Source of the DNA: Ardenticatenaceae bacterium
GTDB lineage: Bacteria > Chloroflexota > Anaerolineae > Promineifilales > Promineifilaceae
Reading direction: 5' to 3'
Length of the DNA stretch: 39,797 nucleotides
NCBI GenBank assembly: GCA_020634495.1
Contig: JACKBR010000042.1
Location: forward strand, 1-39,797
Position numbers and translations under genes: made by a program. Position 1 is the first letter of the stretch. Every line of letters starts with the position of its first letter. Below are positions 8,150 to 15,095 of this stretch, in pieces. The notes beneath the pieces are model-generated. The model was not told where the DNA came from, ran no database searches, and saw only the letters and a program-made list of their open reading frames with translations.

Positions 8150-8823
8150 TAAATGCCCAGACGGTTCATACGTTCAGCCAGGGCAGCTTCCACTTCCAGG
8201 CTTTGCATGGCGTCGTCTAGCTGGTTGTCCAGGCTGCTGGCCTGCACTTCCCAGGCGGCGTCAGCGTGATCCAGGCGGCTGCGAATGTTTTCGGCGGCGG
8301 TGGCCACCTCGCTGTCGCCCTGGCTCATGAGCGAATCCAGGGAACGCATGGCCTTGGCGGAGATTTCTTTGGATTTGGCCAGCTGTAGCAAAAAGCCCAG
8401 TTCCTGGCGTTCTTGCTTGGCGATGGCCAGCCGCCCTTCTAGCTTCACGCGCACGTCATCTAGCTTTTCCAGGGCAGAAATCTGTTTTTCCAGCGAGGCG
8501 TCGTACGTTTTAATCAGCTCCATGGCAGATATGAACTGTTTTTGGGTCACCATGGCCTCGGTGCGTTTGCCCTGTTTTAAGAAGCTGTCGATGGCAATAT
8601 CAAATTTGGCGGCGTCGTTGGCCAGCGCTTCGCGACGGCGGCGCGAGGTTTTTACCTGGGCAAACATGGGGGCGATGGTTTTTTTGAACTCTTCTAATTC
8701 TCGCTCTGCCTGGCGGATGTATTCATCATAAACGGAGAGATCGCTTTTTTGCAGGGCTTTATCGGCAGCGTCGTGCAGGCGTGCCTTAAACAGGGTTTTT
8801 AGTTTTTGAAGTAATGAGGCCAT
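8149..8823 (-). CDS. pspA: PspA/IM30 (Vipp1) family membrane-stress protein
   Basis: About 224 residues, almost entirely predicted coiled coil, starting MASLLQKLKTLFKARLHDAAD as an amphipathic helix. This is the PspA/IM30 ESCRT-III-like fold that assembles on damaged inner membranes. Heptad-rich segments run from about residue 25 to 215. I chose ATG 8823 over a frame opening 36 bp upstream because a good -10 box lies directly in front of 8823 and the protein then begins as PspA proteins do. Regulation is probably by its own near-leaderless promoter. The gene runs into the GT4 gene with a 1-bp overlap, and PspC and LiaF-like genes lie upstream, giving an envelope-stress group. Confidence 0.88.
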   Translation of the reverse strand: MASLLQKLKTLFKARLHDAADKALQKSDLSVYDEYIRQAERELEEFKKTIAPMFAQVKTSRRRREALANDAAKFDIAIDSFLKQGKRTEAMVTQKQFISAMELIKTYDASLEKQISALEKLDDVRVKLEGRLAIAKQERQELGFLLQLAKSKEISAKAMRSLDSLMSQGDSEVATAAENIRSRLDHADAAWEVQASSLDNQLDDAMQSLEVEAALAERMNRLGI

Positions 8824-8859
8824 GGGGGGATTATACTGAGTAAGGAGAAGGTGAGGCAA
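8824..8859 (-). promoter_or_regulatory. Sigma-70-type promoter of pspA, near-leaderless
   Basis: On the minus strand a TTGCCT -35 box (8854-8859) and a perfect TATAAT -10 box (8830-8835) are separated by 18 nt. The -10 box ends only 6 nt before the pspA ATG, so transcription would begin at or beside the start codon and the message would be leaderless. Inferred from sequence only. Confidence 0.6.
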
Positions 8860-8861
8860 AA

Positions 8862-8903
8862 AAACGGCCGTTTCCCAACAACTTTAGGGGGAAACGGCCG
8901 TTT
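8862..8903. repeat. Two 12-bp palindromes AAACGGCCGTTT in the pspA upstream region
   Basis: Identical palindromes at 8862-8873 and 8892-8903 each contain the genome-wide octamer ACGGCCGT. They sit directly upstream of the pspA -35 box and could also pair with one another. This is the densest non-coding occurrence of the octamer in the window. The rest of the 8860-9052 gap holds only an inverted repeat at 8970-9036. Confidence 0.85.
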
Positions 8904-8969
8904 CGAGGGTTGGTCTGGCGTTAGACGATAAAAGCCAGACAGGTCATGCTTAATACTTTCCGATTGTGG

Positions 8970-9036
8970 GCCACAGAGTTTACAGAGGTTTTGAGGTTAG
9001 GTTCAAACGCTCTCGTTTCTCATTTTCCTCTGTGGC
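8970..9036. repeat. Inverted repeat GCCACAGAG / CTCTGTGGC
   Basis: Nine-bp arms at 8970-8978 and 9028-9036 are separated by 49 nt. A T-run follows on the plus strand, but no plus-strand gene ends nearby, so it does not look like a functional terminator for a known gene. A related GCCACAGAG string occurs near 5850. Confidence 0.6.
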
Positions 9037-9052
9037 TTTTTCGGAAAAATGC

Positions 9053-9292
9053 TTAGTTAATGACAATTTCTTCTTCGTCAAAAACGTTCGCTTTGGCCAC
9101 TGGTTCTTCATCCGTTGGCATCAGCACCCACAAGATGAGATAAGCCAAAATGCCGTGCCCGCCGCCCAGCGCCAGCAAAACAAAAACCAGGCGCACAATT
9201 ACGGGATCGATGTTCAAATAGTTGGCAATGCCGCTGCATACGCCGCCAATCATCTCATCATGTGTATTACGAACCAATCGTTTGTCACTCAT
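9053..9292 (-). CDS. pspC: PspC domain protein
   Basis: A 79-residue protein that is essentially one PspC domain. The N-terminus KRLVRNTHDEMIGGVCSGIA is the domain's signature, then NYLNIDPVIVRLVFVLLAL and a second hydrophobic helix ending VLMPTDEE. In PspC proteins this small membrane domain senses or transmits envelope stress. The start ATG has a GGAGG ribosome site 9 nt upstream. It lies between the LiaF-like gene and pspA in the same direction, consistent with a phage-shock-type unit. Confidence 0.93.
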   Translation of the reverse strand: MSDKRLVRNTHDEMIGGVCSGIANYLNIDPVIVRLVFVLLALGGGHGILAYLILWVLMPTDEEPVAKANVFDEEEIVIN

Positions 9293-9381
9293 TTTTCAAT
9301 ACCTCCACACAGTTGTGTTTATTAACTTAGTTGATTTGCCCAACATTACGTGGAACGATTGAAAAGGTTTCAGGTTTTTAC

Positions 9382-9894
9382 CTAAGCATTTTCCTTGGTA
9401 ACTTTCCGTCTAGGCCACAGCATCCAAAGCCCTAAAATAATGAGTAAAACTGGCCAAAATTGACCCAATACGCCAAGCCCATTAAAAAATGCCCCAAAAA
9501 TTAAAAACAGCATGACGCTGATGAGCAACAAGCGACCTCCAGCCCGCCATGAGGCACGTCGCTTGTACCCCAATATGCCAGCCAACAGCAGCCCAATGCC
9601 CACAAAGCCAGGAATGAGCGTCCAAATATAGGCCCAGCTTGACCAGCTGTTGGTAAGATTTTGCACATACAAAATGCCGCCAATCCCTGTTGTTATGCTG
9701 CCAAGAATAGCCAGCCTGGGGCTGCCCAAAACGGCCCCAAGAATAAGCAAGACACCAACAAAGATGATGACCAGCGGCCATTGGCTGCTCATGTCCAGGT
9801 TGAACCCTAATTCAGGGAAAATTTGCATGAGCAAAAAAAGTAAGCCAACTAAGATAAGAATAGTGCCAACAATGATTGAACTGCGCTTTTGCAT
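9382..9894 (-). CDS. LiaF/DUF5668-like small polytopic membrane protein
   Basis: A 170-residue protein with about six hydrophobic helices in pairs (SIIVGTILILVGLLFLL, WPLVIIFVGVLLILGAVLG, WPVLLIILGLWMLWPRR). Repeats of W-P-L-(V/I)-(I/L)-I-x-x-G are the hallmark of the LiaI/LiaF-type transmembrane region and DUF5668, found in envelope-stress modules with PspC. The frame extends 15 bp upstream to a TTG, but GGAGG placed 8 nt before ATG 9894 makes that ATG the likely start. It has probably the same regulation as pspC, which lies 89 bp downstream. Confidence 0.78.
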   Translation of the reverse strand: MQKRSSIIVGTILILVGLLFLLMQIFPELGFNLDMSSQWPLVIIFVGVLLILGAVLGSPRLAILGSITTGIGGILYVQNLTNSWSSWAYIWTLIPGFVGIGLLLAGILGYKRRASWRAGGRLLLISVMLFLIFGAFFNGLGVLGQFWPVLLIILGLWMLWPRRKVTKENA

Positions 9895-10008
9895 TGACTG
9901 TGCCTCCAACTCTTGCTCAGTATACCCGAAGCATTGTTTGTGTTAAACTGGCCAACGAAATTTAACCTATCATGGGGTGCCAAACCCAGTGAAATTGGGA
10001 GTAGATTT

Positions 10009-11013
10009 ATGAGACAATTATTGATTACAGCCCCTTTTCCTTCTCATCTTGTTGATAAGATTCGGGCGGTATCACCAAATCTCACCATTGAGCAGCGCAC
10101 TTTGCCAAACGGCCGTTGGCCAGAAGAATGGACCACCGAGGCAGAAATTTATTACGCCTTGAGCGCCGTTCCGCCAATTGCCCAGGCACCAAACTTGCAG
10201 TGGGTACAAACCCATTATGCCGGCATAGACAACCTTAAAAACAGCGACCTATGGCATAGTGACATTCTCATTACCACTGCCAGCGGCGTCCACGCCGCCA
10301 ATATGGCCCAATACGCCATGACCCAAATTCTAGCCTGGGCACACCGTGTGCCAAACTGGTTTAATTACAAACAAACCAAAAGCTGGGCCAAAAATCGCTG
10401 GGAAACCTTTGTTCCCCAAGAGCTGAACGGAAAAACGTTAGGCATACTGGGTTACGGCAGCATTGGGCGCGAATTAGCCCGCCTGGCAAAATCGTTTGGC
10501 CTCAACATTTTGGTCACCAAACGAGACGCCCGCCAGCTGCTGGATACGGGCTACAGCGCTCCCGGCTCTGGCGACGTTGAAGGCTTGCTGCCCAATCGGA
10601 TTTACCCCAGCGAGGCAACCCGTTCCATGTTGGCCGAATGTGATTTTGTCGTTATTACCTTACCTTTAACCGAGCGCACCCATCATTTAGTGGATGAAGA
10701 GCTGTTAAAAGCAATGAAGCCAACCGCATTTTTGGTCAATGTGGGTCGTGGGGGCATCATCAAAGAAGCTGACCTGGTGCGAGGTTTAAAAAAGGGCTGG
10801 CTGGCGGGCGCTGGGCTGGATGTTTTTGAGGTTGAGCCACTGCCAGATGATAGCCCGCTATGGGAACTAGACAATGTAATCCTCACACCCCACATTAGCG
10901 GTTTTACCCCTCATTATGATGAACGGGCCACAAATATTTTTGTTGAAAATTTGCAGCGCTATCTGGCCGGGGAGCCATTGCTCAATCTTGTCAATCGCGA
11001 TGAAGGCTACTGA
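10009..11013 (+). CDS. D-2-hydroxyacid dehydrogenase (NAD-dependent)
   Basis: 334 residues from ATG 10009, preceded by GGGAG at a good spacing; the frame runs 96 bp further upstream without signal. The Rossmann motif is GYGSIG near residue 148. The catalytic triad is visible as Arg in NVGRGG (about 247), Glu in EVEP (about 276) and His in TPHISG (about 295). The family reduces 2-keto acids or oxidises D-2-hydroxy acids with NAD(P)H. The substrate cannot be told from sequence. An insert of about 20 residues (APGSGDVEGLLPNRIYPSEA) follows the cofactor motif and is common in one subgroup. The gene stands alone, divergent from the LiaF-like gene, and ends in a strong terminator. Confidence 0.92.
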   Translation: MRQLLITAPFPSHLVDKIRAVSPNLTIEQRTLPNGRWPEEWTTEAEIYYALSAVPPIAQAPNLQWVQTHYAGIDNLKNSDLWHSDILITTASGVHAANMAQYAMTQILAWAHRVPNWFNYKQTKSWAKNRWETFVPQELNGKTLGILGYGSIGRELARLAKSFGLNILVTKRDARQLLDTGYSAPGSGDVEGLLPNRIYPSEATRSMLAECDFVVITLPLTERTHHLVDEELLKAMKPTAFLVNVGRGGIIKEADLVRGLKKGWLAGAGLDVFEVEPLPDDSPLWELDNVILTPHISGFTPHYDERATNIFVENLQRYLAGEPLLNLVNRDEGY

Positions 11014-11040
11014 TTGGCTTCTGGCCCATGATTAATTAAA

Positions 11041-11077
11041 AAGAGCTCCGGTAAAAAATTTCCGGAGCTCTTTTTTT
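11041..11077. terminator. Bidirectional Rho-independent terminator
   Basis: An 11-bp perfect stem (AAGAGCTCCGG at 11041-11051 with its complement at 11062-11072) and 10-nt loop are followed by seven T on the plus strand and by a T/A-rich tract on the minus strand. It serves the dehydrogenase gene and the convergent secreted-protein gene at 11108. Confidence 0.93.
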
Positions 11078-11107
11078 AATACAGGTTAATCATGCTGCTT
11101 CAATTGG

Positions 11108-12859
11108 TTAGTTTGGATATTTTAGCCACAGTTCGCCAGCGGGGATGAGGGGCGTTCCGCCGCTTTGAATGGGTGTTCCGTCAACGCTCAGGGCATCCCA
11201 GCCGTCGCGGTCTGTGCTGCCACGATAAGCGGCTTTACAGGCGGTTTGGCCACAGTTATTTAGGGGGAACTGCTCGAAGCGGGCGGGCACACAGTCCAGG
11301 CCCGGTGCGGTACATCCGTCAACGACGTCGCCGTAGCGATTGGTGTAACCGTGGAAGGTGAATGAGCCATTGCGGGCACCATCTTCGTCGTACTGGCTGC
11401 CGTCCAAATCGCTGGGTACGGCAATCCAGGCACGGAACAGGGCTTGGGCAGTGTTGTCGTTGCCACCAGGATTAGTTTGCGGGTTGCAGTTAAACAACTG
11501 GGTTGCGGGGTCAACACACCAGTAGTGCGTGTCTCGCAGGTTGGCTGGGGCGCTGGCGTTGGATGGGTTGGTCATCCCGACAGATTCGCCCTGTAGAATG
11601 TGCAGCCCGTAGCCAACCATGATGCGTTGATTACATCCTGGGTCGCTGCTGAGGCAGTTGAAGACGTTGCCTTCGGATTGCCAGGAGTCCAGGCTGTTGG
11701 GGCTGTTAAGCGGATGGATGCGGTATGGCGCTGCCTCTGGCGGGCCAAACTGGGCAAAGTTGGCAAACTGCGGGTTGTCGGTGGGCAATGGTTGCAGCAC
11801 ACCGCGTTCTGGCCAATTCAAACGGCCGAAATCGAGCCAACCACCACCGCTGCCAAAGCCACAGCCAGCAAATTCTGCCGGGAAGCGATTAATATTGTCG
11901 CGGGTTAGGGGGTAGAACTGACCGCCAATGGTACGGCCGTATGCGCCATTGTTAAACTGCATTTTGGCAGCGCCTTCTGGTGAACAGGCAATCCCTTCGG
12001 TGTAAACGCTGTGGAAGCGGGTCAGTGCGCCTAGTTCGCCACCAATCTGGTGGGTTTGAACCCGGAAAGAATCAAAACATTGGCTGCCCAAGAGAAGCGA
12101 TTGGTCACAGATTTCTAGCCCATTGGTGAATTGATGCCAGGCATATCCTTGATGCTTGCCGCTGTTTTCTAGGGCTGTGCCTTCAACATAAGCCTCAAAG
12201 GCTTCGCCTGCACCGGCGTAGGTTTGCCAGGGGTAAGAAAGCTCACCACCGGCCAAGGCGTAATATTCAGTGCCAAAAATAGCATCCACAAGGTGCGGAT
12301 TTTGCTTGTGTTCATGGTCCCAATGGCAGCCAAAATCATAGTTCCAGATGCCGTGCCAGGCCCGATTATCATGAGCAACACCAATTTCTTCACAGGCAGG
12401 TGCGCCAGCAAATGGCTGGATATTGCCACCAGGAGGCGGTGGAGGCGATGTTGGTGCCGGTGGCGGGGTGGTCGGCGCTGGTGATGGGGTGGTCGGCGCT
12501 GGTGGTGGGGTGGTTGGTTCTGGCGCGGGGCTGGTGGCCGTTGGCGCGGGTGGGTTGGTTGGTTCTGCCGATGGGGTTGGCTGCGGGTCGCTGCTGGGGC
12601 CGCTACAGACAACGTTTACGGCCGTACGCGATAATCTTTGTACCTGAACACCGCGCCCGTCACAGGCAATCTCGGCATTGTCGCCGCCAACCAAACTCAG
12701 GTTAAACGATTGTGCCCAGGCGGAAACGGCCGCTACCAGCACAACAATAAGAATGACGCTAACCACAATCACTCTGGACTTTGGTTTCATACGATTAAGA
12801 TTTGCTTTTTCAGCGCCCGGGACGGGACGCCGTTCTTGCGGTAGGTTTCGCTTATTCAT
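11108..12859 (-). CDS. Large secreted or membrane-anchored protein of unknown function
   Basis: 583 residues from ATG 12859; GGAGC lies 7 nt upstream, so the frame's earlier ATG at 12871 is unlikely. After a basic stretch, one hydrophobic helix (about residues 30-50, VIVVSVILIVVLVAAVSAWA) acts as signal or anchor. A Pro/Thr/Ser linker (about 90-150) built of 7-residue repeats leads to a 430-residue domain rich in Trp, His, Asn and Cys. A conspicuous segment is HGIWNYDFGCHWDHEHKQNP, where clustered His/Asp could bind metal. I recognise no family; the layout suggests an exported binding or hydrolytic domain. It converges on the dehydrogenase terminator and has a 670-bp upstream non-coding region, suggesting complex control. 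Confidence 0.7.
   Translation of the reverse strand: MNKRNLPQERRPVPGAEKANLNRMKPKSRVIVVSVILIVVLVAAVSAWAQSFNLSLVGGDNAEIACDGRGVQVQRLSRTAVNVVCSGPSSDPQPTPSAEPTNPPAPTATSPAPEPTTPPPAPTTPSPAPTTPPPAPTSPPPPPGGNIQPFAGAPACEEIGVAHDNRAWHGIWNYDFGCHWDHEHKQNPHLVDAIFGTEYYALAGGELSYPWQTYAGAGEAFEAYVEGTALENSGKHQGYAWHQFTNGLEICDQSLLLGSQCFDSFRVQTHQIGGELGALTRFHSVYTEGIACSPEGAAKMQFNNGAYGRTIGGQFYPLTRDNINRFPAEFAGCGFGSGGGWLDFGRLNWPERGVLQPLPTDNPQFANFAQFGPPEAAPYRIHPLNSPNSLDSWQSEGNVFNCLSSDPGCNQRIMVGYGLHILQGESVGMTNPSNASAPANLRDTHYWCVDPATQLFNCNPQTNPGGNDNTAQALFRAWIAVPSDLDGSQYDEDGARNGSFTFHGYTNRYGDVVDGCTAPGLDCVPARFEQFPLNNCGQTACKAAYRGSTDRDGWDALSVDGTPIQSGGTPLIPAGELWLKYPN
12459..12521. repeat. 21-bp tandem repeat encoding the Pro/Thr linker
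   Basis: Three near-identical 21-bp units start at 12459, 12480 and 12501, with two more degenerate ones following. On the coding strand each encodes seven residues of the type TPxPAPT. The period is a whole number of codons, so the linker can change length by slippage without losing frame. Confidence 0.85.
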
Positions 12860-13533
12860 GCTCTGCTCCATTTTGAGTCACAAGCTAGATAAAATGGGCT
12901 TGCTTGTGACTATCTTCTTTCTCTATCGACTTCAAACAGTAGTTGAGTATGATGTCACTTCTACGGTGGTGTCTCTTGAATGAGTTGGTAAAGAGGCAGC
13001 CCTTTAAGCTTCTTCACGACTTTTGGGCTGCCAATCTACCAAACGCTTCTTCCTTACTTCTTCATTCGCTTCTTGTTTGCTTCTTCACGCTTAATTAAAG
13101 CTTATTGGGTGAGTGGCTTTGCCTTGAAATTTCCCACCATCTCACAGTTCTAAATGTCTCAGGCGTCACCTCCTTACTTATGAATTTGCATATCGGATTC
13201 TTTCGAATGGTTGTCGTTGATGTCGGGTTGACTGGTTTGTGTGCGTAGTTGCGTTATGTCAAATCCGCGTTTGCTTATGGCCGCACTATAGCCAGCCGCT
13301 ATTTTTGGGTGAATAGGAAAAAAAGCATGGTACGGCCGTCCTAGTTAGGCGAAAATGCAACTAATATTTATGCAATTGTTATAAGTTGGGGGTCAAAATG
13401 GGGTCATTCAGGGAGATTTTTAACGAATTGACCCTATTCCTGAAAAGTTACAATATTTCTTACGGGATTGTTTCTTTACGGCTTCTTCACGCCGCGTAGG
13501 GTCGTTCTTATCTTGTATTTATGTTGCCGCGGG
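12860..13533. other. Long non-coding region upstream of the secreted-protein gene
   Basis: This gap of 674 bp has no credible gene and lower GC than its neighbours. It contains three copies of GCTTCTTCACG (near 13007, 13079 and 13480) in a CTT-rich context, and a hairpin with 8-bp arms GGCAGCCC/GGGCTGCC at about 12993-13030. It also holds an exact complement of the 16S anti-Shine-Dalgarno (minus-strand AAGGAGGTGA, 13166-13175) that has no suitably spaced start codon. An ATTC-GAAA-GAAT stem-loop lies near 13195-13210 on the minus strand. Since the region lies 5' of the secreted-protein gene, it may hold a long structured leader, but nothing matches a known riboswitch well. Confidence 0.5.
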
Positions 13534-14352
13534 CTATAACTCCAGCTTAAAGGAAAGTTGTTGGGCTTCGGCAGGCGTGGGTTTTTGGGCGCGGATGCAG
13601 TAAGACAGGCCTGCCACGTTTTTTTCGCTGCGCACCCGGTAACCAGTTTCTTTTAGCAGCTGTTGCCAGTAAACGGCCGTTGGCAAGCTAAAACCACCAA
13701 AACCGCGAACAATCCAGTTCGTTTGGCTGCGCACCGACTCTGCCAGCAGCAGCTGCCCCCGTGGTTTAAGGATGCGGTACGCTTCTCGCAGCAGCGCAGC
13801 GCGGTCGCCCTCTTGCCACAGCTCGCCAACCACGTGGCACAGCATGACCGTGTTGATGCTTTCATCCGGCAGCGGCAGCAAACTTAAGCTGCCTTCACGC
13901 CAGCTCAGTCGTGGATCAACGGCTGGCGGGGGCTGCTGGGCACGCCAGCGTACCAGCCAGGGGCTAATGGTCCACTGCGGATTGTAGATATCGATGACGA
14001 TGATTTGACCGGTTGTTAGACGACGCGAGAGGCCAATGGCTGGCCTTTCTAAACCCAGATCGATGTAGGCAATGCGCTCCGTGGCGGGGAGCTGGCCCAT
14101 GTCGAATAGAACATGATGTGGGGTGATGCCATCAAAATCGTACCGCTGCCGGGCTTCCCAAATGCCCGCAGCCAGATAGTAGATTAAAATGAGGAAAACG
14201 GCCGTTGCCAGCGGAATAAACGACAGCCAGCCGCGCATGGCGCTAAGACCAACAATGATGAGCGCGGCCACCATGCCCAGGTAAAGCAGCACAAATCGGG
14301 GCCAATTGGCTAAAATGTAGGTGCGTGTTCCGCTAAAACGACTATCGTTCAT
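13534..14352 (-). CDS. Membrane-anchored SAM-dependent methyltransferase
   Basis: 272 residues. Two hydrophobic helices at about 17-35 and 42-62 (FVLLYLGMVAALIIVGL, FIPLATAVFLILIYYLA) anchor a cytoplasmic class I methyltransferase domain. IAYIDLGLERPAIGLSRRL occupies the SAM-binding strand-loop position but has an unusual motif I: the usual D-x-G-x-G-x-G has become DLGLERPAIG. IIVIDIYNPQW fits motif II, and SINTVMLCHVVGEL with AYRILKPRGQLLLAE fits motifs IV and V. The substrate is unknown. It diverges from another methyltransferase gene across a nested palindrome, suggesting shared control. Confidence 0.75.
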   Translation of the reverse strand: MNDSRFSGTRTYILANWPRFVLLYLGMVAALIIVGLSAMRGWLSFIPLATAVFLILIYYLAAGIWEARQRYDFDGITPHHVLFDMGQLPATERIAYIDLGLERPAIGLSRRLTTGQIIVIDIYNPQWTISPWLVRWRAQQPPPAVDPRLSWREGSLSLLPLPDESINTVMLCHVVGELWQEGDRAALLREAYRILKPRGQLLLAESVRSQTNWIVRGFGGFSLPTAVYWQQLLKETGYRVRSEKNVAGLSYCIRAQKPTPAEAQQLSFKLEL

Positions 14353-14361
14353 GATTGGGTT

Positions 14362-14410
14362 CTGTTCCGACCAGACCTAGCTAACAGGAAACCCCTGTTT
14401 ATCGGAACAG
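14362..14410. promoter_or_regulatory. Nested palindrome between divergent methyltransferase genes
   Basis: Outer 9-bp arms CTGTTCCGA (14362-14370) and TCGGAACAG (14402-14410) enclose inner 6-bp arms AACAGG (14383-14388) and CCTGTT (14394-14399). It begins 10 bp before one start codon and ends 27 bp before the other, so it could be an operator for both genes or a cruciform. No T-run is present. Confidence 0.6.
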
Positions 14411-14436
14411 TAGTATACCCAAAACAAGGTTGAAGG

Positions 14437-15048
14437 ATGAAAAAAATGGATCAAGAACAGCAAGAATCGTTGACGCGCTTTACAGAGCGGTATACCAATG
14501 GGCAGGTTCCCTGGGATGATGTGCTGCCGCCACCAGAGGTTCAACAGTTAGTGGCGAGCTTGCCAGCCGGACGGGCATTAGATTTGGGCTGTGGCTACGG
14601 CCGTACTGCCATTTATCTGGCACAGCAAGGCTGGCAAGTGGATGCTGTTGATTTTGTGCCTCAGGCTATTGCCGAAGCCAAACGGCGGGCAACTGAGGCC
14701 AAGGCGATACAACAAATACAGTTTCATGTAGGGTCAGTGGCAGATTTACATTTTGCCAATGGCCAATACGACCTTGCCATTGACATTGGCTGTATGCACT
14801 CCCTTAGCCATGAGCTGCAAACAGCATACCGTGAAGAGCTGCTGCGCCTGCTGCGGCCTGGTGCCGCCTATTTGTTATTTGCTCGTCTCCGCAATCCAGA
14901 TGACGATCCAGCCGATGGCCCAAGCGGCATGGATGAAGCCGCGCTAAAAGCGCTCTTCACGCCGTTCCAATTGCAAAAAAGCGAAATCGGCGTGACGGCA
15001 GGGGAAGATTACAGTTGGCAGTCAGGTTGGTTTTGGTATTGGCGATGA
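14437..15048 (+). CDS. Class I SAM-dependent methyltransferase (TehB-like)
   Basis: About 203 residues. Motif I is ALDLGCGYGRTAIYLA (about 44-59), followed by VDAVDFVPQAIAEAKR at motif II and DLAIDIGCMHSL at motif IV, a complete methyltransferase core without membrane segments. It resembles TehB/thiopurine-type small-molecule methyltransferases, and the actual substrate is unknown. Two ATGs are possible: 14437, where AAGG lies 7 nt upstream, and 14446, with GAAGG at 9 nt. The protein ends WFWYWR. It diverges from the membrane methyltransferase gene. Confidence 0.85.
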   Translation: MKKMDQEQQESLTRFTERYTNGQVPWDDVLPPPEVQQLVASLPAGRALDLGCGYGRTAIYLAQQGWQVDAVDFVPQAIAEAKRRATEAKAIQQIQFHVGSVADLHFANGQYDLAIDIGCMHSLSHELQTAYREELLRLLRPGAAYLLFARLRNPDDDPADGPSGMDEAALKALFTPFQLQKSEIGVTAGEDYSWQSGWFWYWR

Positions 15049-15095
15049 TAAGTTAGAAGTTGCCCCAATCGCCATCTTTTCATCTGATGACCGTT

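Noticed and set aside
8970..9041. The inverted repeat plus T-run as a plus-strand terminator
   Set aside because: No plus-strand gene ends upstream of it; the neighbouring genes are all on the minus strand.
13166..13175. Exact complement of the 16S anti-Shine-Dalgarno, as a 16S fragment or ribosome site
   Set aside because: Flanking bases do not match 16S and no start codon lies at a usable distance on the minus strand; a 10-mer can arise by chance.
13095..13260. A possible c-di-GMP-I (GEMM) riboswitch on the minus strand
   Set aside because: The ATTC-GAAA-GAAT stem-loop and GCAAA strings look suggestive, but the conserved core (GGCAAACC, GGACGCAAAGCC) is not matched and the receptor helix is absent.
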